From Neorhizobium sp. NCHU2750 (GTDB taxonomy: Bacteria; Pseudomonadota; Alphaproteobacteria; Rhizobiales; Rhizobiaceae): DNA of 64,000 nt. This document shows positions 10,208 to 18,521 of this stretch, one piece after another. The position numbers and the translations under genes are program-made. The DNA is taken from assembly GCF_003597675.1 (NCBI RefSeq), contig NZ_CP030827.1:992001-1056000 (forward strand). The letters are read 5' to 3'. Positions within the stretch are counted from its first letter, which is position 1. Each line of letters begins with the position of its first letter. The notes under the pieces were generated by a model. It was not told where the DNA came from. It searched no databases and saw only the letters and a program-made list of their open reading frames with translations.

Positions 10208-11128
10208 ATGTCCTGCAGATCCCTTCGTCTTGCCCTCTCTACCTGCCTTTTCTTCATCACTTCGACCCTTGCCCATGCGGATGAGAACCTGGCCTATACG
10301 TGGCAGGGGATCGAGCGCACGGCCATCCTGCATGTGCCTCCCGGTGCAGCCGGCAAGCCGGTGCCGCTCGTCATCGTCATGTACGGGTCGGACGACAAGG
10401 CGGCGAGTTTCCAGAAGACCAGCGGCTTCGATGCCGTGGCCGACCGGGAGGATTTCGCCACCCTCTATCCCGAGGCGATCGACAGTTTCTGGAGCTTTTC
10501 CGGCAAGAAGCCGCTGGTCAACGGCGTGCTTGTCGATGATATCGGCTTTTTCCGCACCATGATCGACGACCTGACAGGCCGGGGCATCGTCGATGGCGCC
10601 CGTGTCTATGCCACCGGCTTTTCGCTCGGCGCGCTGATGACCTATACGGTCGCCTGCGCCATGCCGGACAGGATCGCCGCCATCGCCACCGTGTCGAGCG
10701 CCATGAACGAGGCGCAGGTGGAAAGCTGCAAGCCCGGCCATCCCATGCCGGTGATGATGATCAACGGCACCGGTGACGAGGTGCAGCTCTATGATGGCCA
10801 TATCCGCCCCTTCGGCCGTCTTCTGTCTGTCCCCGAGACGACGGAATACTGGCGTCGCATTGATGGCTGCAGCGGCGAAAGCGCCGAAAAGCTGCCGCAT
10901 CTGAACGAGCATGACCTGACCCGCGCGAGCCTCGTGGAATGGTCCGGCTGCAAGGCGGATACGGGCGTGGAATTGTACCGTATCGAAAACGGTGGCCATT
11001 GCTGGCCCCATCTTGCTGCACCCGCCGGCAATATCGCCGTGGATGGCCCCCGTTTCGGCGGCTGCAGCCGCGACATCGAGACGCCGGCGGAAGTGTGGAA
11101 TTTCTTCAAGCGCTACAAGATCGACTGA
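10208..11128 (+). CDS. Secreted LpqC/PHB-depolymerase-family esterase
   Basis: A 306-residue alpha/beta hydrolase with a Sec signal peptide (about residues 1-24, ending near TLAHA). The fold follows the polyhydroxybutyrate depolymerase/feruloyl esterase family: nucleophile motif TGFSLGALM, the GTGDEVQLYDG loop carrying the acid, and GGHCWP with the catalytic His near the C-terminus. The family commonly has GxSxGG; here the motif is GFSLGA. Probably acts in the periplasm or outside the cell on an ester or polyester. No operon partner. Confidence 0.85.
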   Translation: MSCRSLRLALSTCLFFITSTLAHADENLAYTWQGIERTAILHVPPGAAGKPVPLVIVMYGSDDKAASFQKTSGFDAVADREDFATLYPEAIDSFWSFSGKKPLVNGVLVDDIGFFRTMIDDLTGRGIVDGARVYATGFSLGALMTYTVACAMPDRIAAIATVSSAMNEAQVESCKPGHPMPVMMINGTGDEVQLYDGHIRPFGRLLSVPETTEYWRRIDGCSGESAEKLPHLNEHDLTRASLVEWSGCKADTGVELYRIENGGHCWPHLAAPAGNIAVDGPRFGGCSRDIETPAEVWNFFKRYKID

Positions 11129-11275
11129 CCGGTATCTTTCAGGGAGACGGGGCAGGGCGGGCGGCCAGCGGCCAGCCATTGGGGAGGAAGCGAAGAGGGG
11201 AAGCGGGCGAGCGATGCGGACCTTTCCTCCTCGCCGCACCACGACCTCGTGACAAACCGTATCGGGGAGTTGTGG

Positions 11276-11304
11276 TTGACACCGTCCCGCCTTTCTTGTT
11301 AGCG
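11276..11304 (+). promoter_or_regulatory. Candidate promoter for a small RNA or MFS leader
   Basis: A consensus -35 element TTGACA at 11276-11281 is followed after 17 bases by TTAGCG at 11299-11304, a moderate -10 match. Transcription would begin near 11310. Confidence 0.45.
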
Positions 11305-11309
11305 GAAGT

Positions 11310-11388
11310 CATGCCAGCCTTCTGGCCGTAAGCGTTTAACGTCAAGCAACGCACTTATCGATCCTTGCCGGTCGGAGTGCGTTTTTTT
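11310..11388 (+). ncRNA. Candidate small RNA or transcription attenuator upstream of the MFS gene
   Basis: Between a TTGACA promoter and the MFS start lies about 80 bases with two hairpins. The first is GCCAG/CTGGC around 11313-11326. The second is a strong terminator: AACGCACT at 11348-11355 pairs perfectly with AGTGCGTT at 11376-11383, the loop holds an inner CGA-CC/GGTCG helix, and seven T residues follow. The terminator ends 36 bases before the MFS start codon, so the element may be a free small RNA or an attenuated leader. No named Rfam family was recognised. Confidence 0.5.
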
Positions 11389-11423
11389 GTGCCCGCCGGT
11401 CGAGGACTGCCAAGAGGATACCC

Positions 11424-12611
11424 ATGGCTTTTCAGACTGCGCGCGATCCGCAGCAGGTCCGTCTTTACCTGCTAGCCGTCATTTTGTTCATCTCCTATCT
11501 CTGCGTCGCCATCGCCCTGCCGGTCATTCCCGTGCATGTGACGACGACGCTCGGCCTCGGCAACGGTTGGGCCGGGCTCGGTGTCGGCATCGCCTTTCTG
11601 GCGACCATCCTGACCCGCGGCCATGCCGGCGCGCTCTGCGACGAGCACGGCGCCAAGGTGGCCGTCCGCCGCGGGCTGACCCTCTACAGCATCGGCGCGC
11701 TCATCTCGCTGGCCTCGGGCCTGCTGTCGGCCGAGCCCTTCATCGCATTCGCCGTACTCTCCGTCGGACGCCTGTCGATCGGCCTCGGTGAAAGCCTCGT
11801 CGCCGTCGGCACCATTTCCTGGGGCATCGGCATGGTCGGGCCGGATCGCTCCGGCAAGGTCATGGCGCTGGTCGGCGCCGCCATGTATGGCGCGCTCGCC
11901 TTCGGTGGCCCGGTCGGCCTGCTTCTTCTCGATCACGTCGGCTTTGCCGGCGCGATGGCCGTCAGCTTCGTGCTGCCACTGGCGGGCCTCGTGGCGATCC
12001 GCGCCATCCCCGCCGTCGCCCCGCCGCCGGCAAGGGAGCGCCCGCCGCTCCGGGTCGTCATCGGCACGATCTGGATGCATGGCATGATCGTCTGCCTGCA
12101 GGGCATCGGCTTTGCCGGCATCGGTTCCTTCTTCGCGCTTTACTTCCGCGACCAGCACTGGGGCATGGCAGGGCTCGGGCTGACGGCCTTCGGCTCCGGC
12201 TTCGTGCTGGTGCGCATCCTGTTCGGCAACCTGCCCGATCGCTTCGGCGGCGTCACCGTGGCGATCGTCTCGCTGGCGGTGGAAGCTGTCGGTCAGTTCC
12301 TCGTCTGGGGATCGGTTGGTCCGCATCTGGCGCTCGCCGGCGCCTTCATGACTGGGCTCGGATGCTCGATGATCTATCCCGCCATGGGGCGCGAAGTGGT
12401 GCAGCTCGTGGCGCCGCACCTGCGCGGCACCGCCCTTGGCGGCTTTTCCGCCTTCCAGGATATCGCCTATGGGCTGACCGGACCACTTGCCGGCCTGCTT
12501 GCCGACAGGTCCGGCTATGGCAGCGTTTTCCTGACCGGCGCCATCGCCGCCGTGATCGGCTTCGTCATCGCCGTCCTCCTGCGCCGTCGCCATGCCCTGA
12601 TGACCGCCTAA
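11424..12611 (+). CDS. MFS transporter (YhhS/YfcJ-like)
   Basis: A 395-residue major facilitator with twelve predicted hydrophobic segments. Resembles the YhhS/YfcJ group of putative arabinose or drug exporters: LPVIPVHVTTTLGLG in the first loop, RGHAGALCDEHGAK at the loop between helices 2 and 3, and NLPDRFGG in the corresponding loop of the second half. The start ATG at 11424 lies behind AAGAGGA. It probably exports a sugar or small toxic compound; specificity cannot be read. Upstream is a terminator-containing leader, downstream a bidirectional terminator shared with purF. Confidence 0.88.
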   Translation: MAFQTARDPQQVRLYLLAVILFISYLCVAIALPVIPVHVTTTLGLGNGWAGLGVGIAFLATILTRGHAGALCDEHGAKVAVRRGLTLYSIGALISLASGLLSAEPFIAFAVLSVGRLSIGLGESLVAVGTISWGIGMVGPDRSGKVMALVGAAMYGALAFGGPVGLLLLDHVGFAGAMAVSFVLPLAGLVAIRAIPAVAPPPARERPPLRVVIGTIWMHGMIVCLQGIGFAGIGSFFALYFRDQHWGMAGLGLTAFGSGFVLVRILFGNLPDRFGGVTVAIVSLAVEAVGQFLVWGSVGPHLALAGAFMTGLGCSMIYPAMGREVVQLVAPHLRGTALGGFSAFQDIAYGLTGPLAGLLADRSGYGSVFLTGAIAAVIGFVIAVLLRRRHALMTA

Positions 12612-12647
12612 CCCGATCAGGATATCGAGACAATCAACTGAAACGCA

Positions 12648-12681
12648 AAACGGCCGCCCGGCATATGCCGCGCGGCCGTTT
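12648..12681. terminator. Bidirectional terminator between the MFS gene and purF
   Basis: Perfect arms AAACGGCCGC (12648-12657) and GCGGCCGTTT (12672-12681) enclose a second small palindrome CGGCATATGCCG. It lies between two convergent genes with A- and T-rich ends on each strand, as expected for a shared terminator. Confidence 0.75.
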
Positions 12682-12726
12682 CGTCATCGGGGTGTCCGGC
12701 AGAAGAGGCTGCCGAAGTGGCTTCGA

Positions 12727-14229
12727 TCAGCCGTTGCTGGCGAGCAGCGATACCTTGCGGCCGACGGCCTCGCCGTCCTTGTCGAGAAGACGGGTCGGGT
12801 AGTCGCCGGTGAAATAGTGGTCGGTGAACTGCGGCCGTGCATCGTTGCGGTCCTCGCCGCCGACGGCACGGTAGAGACCGTTGATCGACAGGAATTCGAG
12901 GCTGTCGCAGCCGATATATTTGCACATCGCTTCCAGGTTTTCATACTGGTTGGCGAGCAGCTTTTCCCGGTCCGGCGTGTCGATGCCGTAGAAGTCGGGA
13001 TAATAGATCATCGGGCTTGCGACGCGCAGATGCACTTCCTTGGCGCCGGCATCGCGGATCATCTGCACGATCTTCAACGATGTGGTGCCGCGAACGACCG
13101 AATCATCGACCAGCACGACGCGCTTGCCTTCGATCATCGCCCGGTTGGCGGAATGCTTCAGCTTCACGCCGAAGGCGCGGATCTGCTGTGTCGGTTCGAT
13201 GAAGGTGCGGCCGACATAATGGTTGCGGATGATGCCGTATTCGAACGGAATGCCGCTTTCCTGCGCGTAACCGAGTGCAGCAGGCGTGCCGCCATCCGGC
13301 ACCGGCACGACGACATCGGCCTCGACCGGAGCTTCCTTGGCCAGGTTGATGCCCATGTTCTTGCGCGCGACATAGACCGAACGGCCGCCGACGACCGAGT
13401 CGGGACGGGCGAAATAGACATATTCGAACAGGCAAAGCCGCTCGGGCTGGCCATTGCCGGCCTTGCGGGCGTCGATGGTGATCGAGCCGTCGGACTGGAT
13501 CTCGCAGATGATCACTTCGCCGTTTTCGACGTCGCGGACGAACTTGGCGCCGATAATATCGAGCGCGCAGGTTTCCGACGCAAAGACAGGCTTGCCGTCG
13601 AGTTCACCCATGACCAGCGGGCGGATGCCGACCGGGTCGCGGGCGGCGATCAGCTTGGTGCGGGTGATGGCCAGCATCGAATAGCCGCCTTCCATCTGGC
13701 GGATCGCATCGATGAAACGGTCTGCCGTGGACGTGTAGCGGGAACGGGCGATGAGATGCAGGACGACTTCGGTATCGGACGTAGACTGACAGATGGCGCC
13801 ACCGGCGATCAGCTGGCGACGCAGCGTCAGCCCGTTGGTGAAATTGCCGTTATGGGCAATCGCGATACCGCCGACCTCGAGTTCGGCAAACAGCGGCTGT
13901 ACGTTTCTGAGGGCCACTTCGCCGGTCGTCGAATAGCGGTTATGGCCGATCGAGATATTGCCCGGCAGTTTGGCGAGCGTTGCCGGATCGGTATAATGGT
14001 CGCCGACGAGGCCCATGCGGCGTTCCGAATGGAAGCGCAGGCCATCGAAGGAAACGATACCGGCCGCTTCCTGGCCGCGATGCTGAAGCGCATGCAGGCC
14101 AAGCGCCGTCAGCGTCGCCGCATCGGGATGTCCGAGGATACCGAATACGCCGCATTCTTCATGAAGCGTATCCTCCTCCCATACGTTGGAGAGTTTGACA
14201 TCAAATGTCTGCGAAGCCGACTGGTCCAT
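12727..14229 (-). CDS. purF: Amidophosphoribosyltransferase
   Basis: A 500-residue enzyme catalysing the first committed step of purine synthesis: PRPP plus glutamine gives phosphoribosylamine. After a 25-residue propeptide the nucleophile Cys26 is visible in EECGVFGI, beginning the N-terminal Ntn-type glutaminase. The C-terminal phosphoribosyltransferase domain carries the PRPP loop VVLVDDSVVRGTT. The propeptide is typical of the iron-sulfur-containing Bacillus-type form. It follows cvpA on the same strand with a 135-base gap that holds a hairpin, and ends in a shared bidirectional terminator. Confidence 0.97.
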   Translation of the reverse strand: MDQSASQTFDVKLSNVWEEDTLHEECGVFGILGHPDAATLTALGLHALQHRGQEAAGIVSFDGLRFHSERRMGLVGDHYTDPATLAKLPGNISIGHNRYSTTGEVALRNVQPLFAELEVGGIAIAHNGNFTNGLTLRRQLIAGGAICQSTSDTEVVLHLIARSRYTSTADRFIDAIRQMEGGYSMLAITRTKLIAARDPVGIRPLVMGELDGKPVFASETCALDIIGAKFVRDVENGEVIICEIQSDGSITIDARKAGNGQPERLCLFEYVYFARPDSVVGGRSVYVARKNMGINLAKEAPVEADVVVPVPDGGTPAALGYAQESGIPFEYGIIRNHYVGRTFIEPTQQIRAFGVKLKHSANRAMIEGKRVVLVDDSVVRGTTSLKIVQMIRDAGAKEVHLRVASPMIYYPDFYGIDTPDREKLLANQYENLEAMCKYIGCDSLEFLSINGLYRAVGGEDRNDARPQFTDHYFTGDYPTRLLDKDGEAVGRKVSLLASNG

Positions 14230-14267
14230 CGTGAGCCTGTGCCCTTGATCTAAAATGGAAAGGCCGG

Positions 14268-14286
14268 CCGGGGAAATGATCCCCGG
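14268..14286 (-). other. Hairpin in the cvpA-purF gap
   Basis: CCGGGG at 14268-14273 pairs with CCCCGG at 14281-14286. On the minus strand it lies downstream of cvpA and 38 bases upstream of the purF start, followed by a C/T-rich tract. It could be a partial terminator or an attenuator of purF. Confidence 0.4.
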
Positions 14287-14364
14287 AGCCAGCCCGCTCT
14301 CTACCTGAATTCAACTCATACCACAAATGGTGACGAATTGCGCTGCATCAAGCGCAACACAGCG

Positions 14365-14952
14365 TCAATTATTTGTACTAGGTGCATCACCCACCGGCGG
14401 CAGTTCCTGTCCCGGCTGCACATCGGTCGGCGCTTCTTCCTTGCCGGTGATCCGCGCACGGATCTGCGGCTCGATATCCGCCGGCAGAACGGCCTCCAGG
14501 CGGCCGACCAGTGTATCGATGAACGGCTTGGATTTGGCGTTGGTGACCCAGACCGGCTGCGACTTGACCGGCACCAGCCAGTTCCAGAAGGCGGTGGCGA
14601 TGACCAGCAGCAGGATGCCGCGTGCCGCACCGAACAGGAAGCCGAGCGTGCGGTCCAGCGCGCCGATGCGGCTGTCGATGATGAAATCGGCGATCCGCGA
14701 GGTGATGAAAGAGATGATGATCAGTGCCAGAAGAAAGATGACGCCGGCCGAACCGGCAATCGCGATGCGGTGATCGGACGTGTATTTTTCCGCATAGGGA
14801 ACGAGCAGCGGATAGAGATAGTAGGCGGCGGCAACCGAGCCCGCCCAACTCGCGATCGACAGCACTTCCCGCGAAAAACCGCGAACCATGGCGAGCACTG
14901 CGGAAAACAGGGTGACGCCGAGAACAACACCGTCGAAGATCGTGATGGGCAT
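14365..14952 (-). CDS. cvpA: CvpA family membrane protein
   Basis: A 195-residue inner-membrane protein of the CvpA (colicin V production) family with four hydrophobic helices in the first 130 residues; MPITIFDGVVLGVTLFSAVL and VRGFSREVLSIASW are typical. The C-terminal 55 residues are hydrophilic and end in a Pro/Asn-rich tail. Its precise biochemical function is unknown, though the family affects envelope stress tolerance and colicin V export. It lies between radA and purF, the neighbourhood commonly seen in alphaproteobacteria. Confidence 0.92.
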   Translation of the reverse strand: MPITIFDGVVLGVTLFSAVLAMVRGFSREVLSIASWAGSVAAAYYLYPLLVPYAEKYTSDHRIAIAGSAGVIFLLALIIISFITSRIADFIIDSRIGALDRTLGFLFGAARGILLLVIATAFWNWLVPVKSQPVWVTNAKSKPFIDTLVGRLEAVLPADIEPQIRARITGKEEAPTDVQPGQELPPVGDAPSTNN

Positions 14953-15065
14953 ATAAACTCTACTCCAGGACTACCGTTTGTGCCGGCGGTGTCATGCCGG
15001 TACGCGCAGCCGGCAAGCATGTGTCGGGCGCAGTGTCTTACATCAGCCGGGTCATTAACGGAAGA

Positions 15066-16478
15066 TCAATCATCTTCCCCAGAGGTTTCGTGCGCTTTCC
15101 CCAGTTTCTTCGCGGAACCGGCAATGCGCGAGACGAGATCGGGCAGGTCCTCTATCTCGGTCCACCTTGCGCCACCCTTCGGCAGTTCGGCCGAGCTCGA
15201 TGGCAAAAGCGCGCCGGCAAAGCCGAGCTTCTCGGCCTCCTTCAGCCGCTGCGCCGTCTGCGAAACGGGCCTGACGGCACCGGACAGGCTGATCTCGCCG
15301 AAATAGACATGGTCCGACGGCAGCGCGACGCCGGCAAGCGACGAGACCAGCGCCGAGGCGATCGCCAGATCGGCAGCAGGTTCCGAGATCCGATAGCCGC
15401 CCGCGACATTGAGATAGACGTCGTGCTGGCCGAGCCTGACGCCACAATGAGCTTCGAGCACCGCAAGGATCATGGCAAGCCGCGAACTATCCCAGCCCAC
15501 CACCGCACGCCGCGGCGTGCCGAGCGAGGTCGGCGCCACAAGCGCCTGTACTTCGACCAGAACCGGACGCGTGCCTTCCATGCCGGCAAACACGGCGGCC
15601 CCCGGCGCCTTGGCATTGCGCTCACCGAGGAAAAGCTCCGACGGGTTGGAAACGTCGCGTAAGCCCTTGTCGGACATTTCGAACACGCCGATCTCGTCGG
15701 TCGGCCCGAAGCGGTTCTTCACCGTTCTGAGGATTCGGTAGTGATGGCCGCGATCACCTTCGAAATAGAGAACCGCATCGACCATGTGCTCGACGACGCG
15801 CGGCCCGGCGATCTGGCCTTCCTTCGTCACATGGCCGACCAGAACCATGGCGGCGCCCGTCTGCTTGGCAAAACGGATCATCGCCTGCACGCCGGTGCGC
15901 ACCTGGGTGACCGTGCCGGGCGCCGAATCCGCCGTATCGCTCCACAGCGTCTGGATCGAATCGATGATGACGAGGTCGGGCCGCTTGCCGTCCGAAATGG
16001 TGGCGAGAATGTCTTCCACATTGGTTTCGGCCGCAAGCAGCACGTCACTGTCGGCGGCACCGAGCCGCTGGGCGCGCAGCCGCACCTGGGCTACCGCCTC
16101 TTCGCCCGAGACATAGATGATCCGGTGGCCGCGGCGCGACAGCGCTGCTGCCGCCTGCATCAGCAGCGTCGACTTGCCGATGCCGGGATCGCCGCCGATC
16201 AAAACCGCCGAGCCGCGCACGAAACCCCCACCCGTGGCACGGTCCAGCTCGGAAATGCCCGTATGGATGCGCGGCGCCTGTTCGGTGTCGCCCGAGAGCG
16301 TGGTGAGCGTCACCGCGCGGCCCTTCTTCGGCGCCTTGCCCGGCCCGCCGCCGATCCCGCCCATCGGGTCTTCCTCAACGATCGTGTTCCACTCGCCGCA
16401 GCCATCGCATTTGCCCGCCCAGCGGTTATGCACCGTGCCGCAGTTCTGGCACACGAATTGGGTCTTTGTTTTTGCCAT
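15066..16478 (-). CDS. radA: DNA repair protein RadA
   Basis: A 470-residue RecA-like ATPase that helps process recombination branches. Visible in order: the four-cysteine zinc finger (Cys10, Cys13, Cys24, Cys27), Walker A GGDPGIGKST, the RadA-specific KNRFG motif (VKNRFGPTDEIG) and a C-terminal Lon-like domain (VYLNVAGGYRISEPAADL). The start ATG at 16478 puts the zinc finger at the correct N-terminal position; upstream in-frame sequence is the shadow of the parE remnant. Only 14 bases separate it from that remnant, so it may be read from the parDE or alr promoter. Confidence 0.96.
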   Translation of the reverse strand: MAKTKTQFVCQNCGTVHNRWAGKCDGCGEWNTIVEEDPMGGIGGGPGKAPKKGRAVTLTTLSGDTEQAPRIHTGISELDRATGGGFVRGSAVLIGGDPGIGKSTLLMQAAAALSRRGHRIIYVSGEEAVAQVRLRAQRLGAADSDVLLAAETNVEDILATISDGKRPDLVIIDSIQTLWSDTADSAPGTVTQVRTGVQAMIRFAKQTGAAMVLVGHVTKEGQIAGPRVVEHMVDAVLYFEGDRGHHYRILRTVKNRFGPTDEIGVFEMSDKGLRDVSNPSELFLGERNAKAPGAAVFAGMEGTRPVLVEVQALVAPTSLGTPRRAVVGWDSSRLAMILAVLEAHCGVRLGQHDVYLNVAGGYRISEPAADLAIASALVSSLAGVALPSDHVYFGEISLSGAVRPVSQTAQRLKEAEKLGFAGALLPSSSAELPKGGARWTEIEDLPDLVSRIAGSAKKLGKAHETSGEDD

Positions 16479-16492
16479 GAAGTCAGTTTTCG

Positions 16493-16794
16493 TCAGTCTT
16501 TGAATAGAGCGGGTGAAAGATTTTGATGGCCGTGAAGGACGCGCACAACGCGAATAGTTGTCCCGATCCGACGGAAGTAGATGCAGCGCCTGCGGTAGGG
16601 CAGCGCCCTCAATCCAGGTGAGAGATTGTCCCGAGGTGAGCCAGGAAATCGGTAACCGCAATCCACTCGATTTTCCGCAACAGATCGCGGACAAAGTGAG
16701 AGGCGGCTATCGGATCGTCAGCGGCGATATAGAGGAATATGTCCAGCAGATCCTGATCTGCGAGCGGGGCGTAGATCAGCTTCTTCGGTTCAAT
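16493..16794 (-). pseudogene. parE: Frameshifted ParE/RelE-family toxin
   Basis: Immediately after the ParD gene, one frame encodes KLIYAPLADQDLLDIFLYIA, the N-terminal helix of ParE-type toxins. The frame is lost near 16638-16656 and hits a stop. From there a second frame encodes the expected C-terminal half, including SPRDNLSPGLRALPYRRR and a strand ending RVVRVLHGHQ. One missing or extra base would join the two halves into a normal-length ParE. No ATG, GTG or TTG is visible at the expected start either; ATT at 16794 is the nearest candidate. Probably an inactivated toxin beside an intact antitoxin. Confidence 0.8.
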
Positions 16795-17033
16795 ATCCGC
16801 ATCCCCCGTTCGATGATCGAGTCGGCCTGAGCGTCTGCACTGTCGAAACTCACGAACTCGCCCCTGTCCAGCTGGGCATCGGCCTCGGCGATCATCGCCC
16901 TTAGATGTTTATCCTCGCTGCCAAGCAGGCTGAGACCCGCCGCGATGACATCCTCCGGATTGTCATAGGCACCAGACTTCACCTGCTCCTCGATGAAGGC
17001 CTTCTGTTCGTCGCTGAGATGGATCTCGGTCAT
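16776..17033 (-). CDS. parD: ParD family antitoxin
   Basis: An 85-residue antitoxin with an N-terminal ribbon-helix-helix typical of ParD: IHLSDEQKAFIEEQVKSGAY followed by DNPEDVIAAGLSLL. The C-terminal half, which would wrap the ParE toxin, is acidic. The start ATG at 17033 is preceded by AAGGAG at ideal spacing; an in-frame start 20 codons upstream has no ribosome site. The cognate toxin overlapping its 3' end carries a frameshift. Neighbours are radA downstream and alr upstream on the same strand. Confidence 0.88.
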   Translation of the reverse strand: MTEIHLSDEQKAFIEEQVKSGAYDNPEDVIAAGLSLLGSEDKHLRAMIAEADAQLDRGEFVSFDSADAQADSIIERGMRILNRRS

Positions 17034-17133
17034 TTCGATCTCCTTTTGTTCTCTTTTAGCACGAAGATTTCCGGCTTCCAAGAGGGGTCTCAAGGGAGTG
17101 AATCTCAGGGCGGATGCAGACCGTTCGACCCGC

Positions 17134-18306
17134 TCAGTCGTCCGGATAGATATAGCGCCGCTCGTAGCGCAGGCCGAGGCTGGTCAAGAGTTCGTAGCCG
17201 ATCGTGCCGGCGGCACGCGCCACGTCGTCGACCATGATATTGGGACCGAAGAGCTCGATATAGTCGCCGGCGCGGATATCGCCCTCCGGCACGTCGGTCA
17301 CGTCGAAGATCGTCAGGTCCATGGTGACGCGGCCGATCACCGGCACCCGCGTATTGGCGACGAAGCCGAAGGCGCCGGGCGTGCCGCCGGCACGGATCGG
17401 CACGCCGGAACCGGATGCGGAGCGCGGATAGCCGTCGGCATATCCGGCAGAAACGATCGCCAGCCGGCTGTTGCGAGACAGCTGGTGGGTGGCGCCATAG
17501 CTGACCGTTGATCCGGAGGGTGCCTCGCGGATCTGCAGGATGCGGCCTTCAGCCTTGGCGACCGGCTTTAGCGCCTGCATGCCGTTGACGAATTCCGCGC
17601 CATAGACGGCAATGCCGGGGCGGGTGAGGTCGAAATGATAGTCCGGCCCGAGGAAAATCCCGCCGGAGGCGGAAAGACTTGCGGGAATGCCTTCGAAAGC
17701 CACCGCAACCCGCTGAAACGACTCAAGCTGTGTGCGGTTGAGCGGCGAGGCGGGGTTGTCGCCGCTATGCAGATGCGACATGACCAGAACGGGCGAAAAG
17801 CTTGCCGGCCGCGACACGTCTTCGGCAAAGGCGATCGCTTCTTCCAGCGGCAGGCCAAGGCGATTGAAGCCGGTATCGATTTGCAGCGCGCAGGGGTGGT
17901 CGCCATGTTCGGCCGTCACCGCCATCCAGAAGGCAAGCTGTTCTTCCGACACGATGACCGGCACGAGGCCATGCTCGTAGAACTGCTTTTCCTGGCCGGG
18001 CCAGATGCCGGAAAGAACATAGATGCGGGCATCCGGCGCATAGCTGCGCAAGGTCACGCCTTCCTGCATCACGGCAACGAAGAAATCCCGCGCGCCGGCC
18101 TCGTAAAGCGCCGCGCCGCAGTCCTCCAGACCAAGCCCATAGGCATCCGCCTTGAGGATCGCCGCCGTTGCGGCCGGCCCCGAACGGCGCGCCATCTCGC
18201 GCCAGTTGTCGATCAGCGCGCCGAGATCGACGGTCAGCCGCACCGGGGCAATGTCGAACTCATCGCCAAGAAAGTCGTCGCTGTCGAAGTCGGTCGGTTC
18301 TGTCAT
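17134..18306 (-). CDS. alr: Alanine racemase
   Basis: A 390-residue PLP-dependent enzyme that converts L-alanine to D-alanine for peptidoglycan. The PLP-binding Lys52 is in AAILKADAYGLG, and the second catalytic base Tyr is in VSYGATHQLS, followed by IVSAGYADGYPR. The domain order (TIM barrel, then C-terminal beta domain with GRVTMDLTIFD) is normal. The start ATG at 18306 is taken because an 11-codon extension has no conservation. It usually precedes radA directly in rhizobia; here a parDE module separates them. Confidence 0.95.
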   Translation of the reverse strand: MTEPTDFDSDDFLGDEFDIAPVRLTVDLGALIDNWREMARRSGPAATAAILKADAYGLGLEDCGAALYEAGARDFFVAVMQEGVTLRSYAPDARIYVLSGIWPGQEKQFYEHGLVPVIVSEEQLAFWMAVTAEHGDHPCALQIDTGFNRLGLPLEEAIAFAEDVSRPASFSPVLVMSHLHSGDNPASPLNRTQLESFQRVAVAFEGIPASLSASGGIFLGPDYHFDLTRPGIAVYGAEFVNGMQALKPVAKAEGRILQIREAPSGSTVSYGATHQLSRNSRLAIVSAGYADGYPRSASGSGVPIRAGGTPGAFGFVANTRVPVIGRVTMDLTIFDVTDVPEGDIRAGDYIELFGPNIMVDDVARAAGTIGYELLTSLGLRYERRYIYPDD

Positions 18307-18462
18307 GGGGATCTCGATCGGACATGGGAGGGAAGGCAATGATTATCAGTCGATCCTAACGTTTTTGCCGGCGGGAAAAAGCCCGCGAGCCAAGTTTCTG
18401 CCGCGCTGCACAGTCTTTTGAGGTCGAGCGGATGGGCAAGCGTGGAGGCGCGCAACGAAAAA

Positions 18463-18493
18463 GGGGCAGCCGATCGTCAAGATCGGCTGCCCC
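18463..18493 (-). terminator. Intrinsic terminator of the sugar dehydrogenase operon
   Basis: A perfect 13-base-pair stem (18463-18475 with 18481-18493) and a five-base loop lie 29 bases beyond the cytochrome c gene. On the minus strand five T residues follow directly. Confidence 0.85.
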
Positions 18494-18521
18494 GTAATGC
18501 ATGGTCGGATGTCTGGTTGGC

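Noticed and set aside
16479-16694. An N-terminal extension of RadA by 72 residues
   Set aside because: It would put the zinc finger at residue 80 instead of 10, and the extension is the ParE remnant read in another frame.
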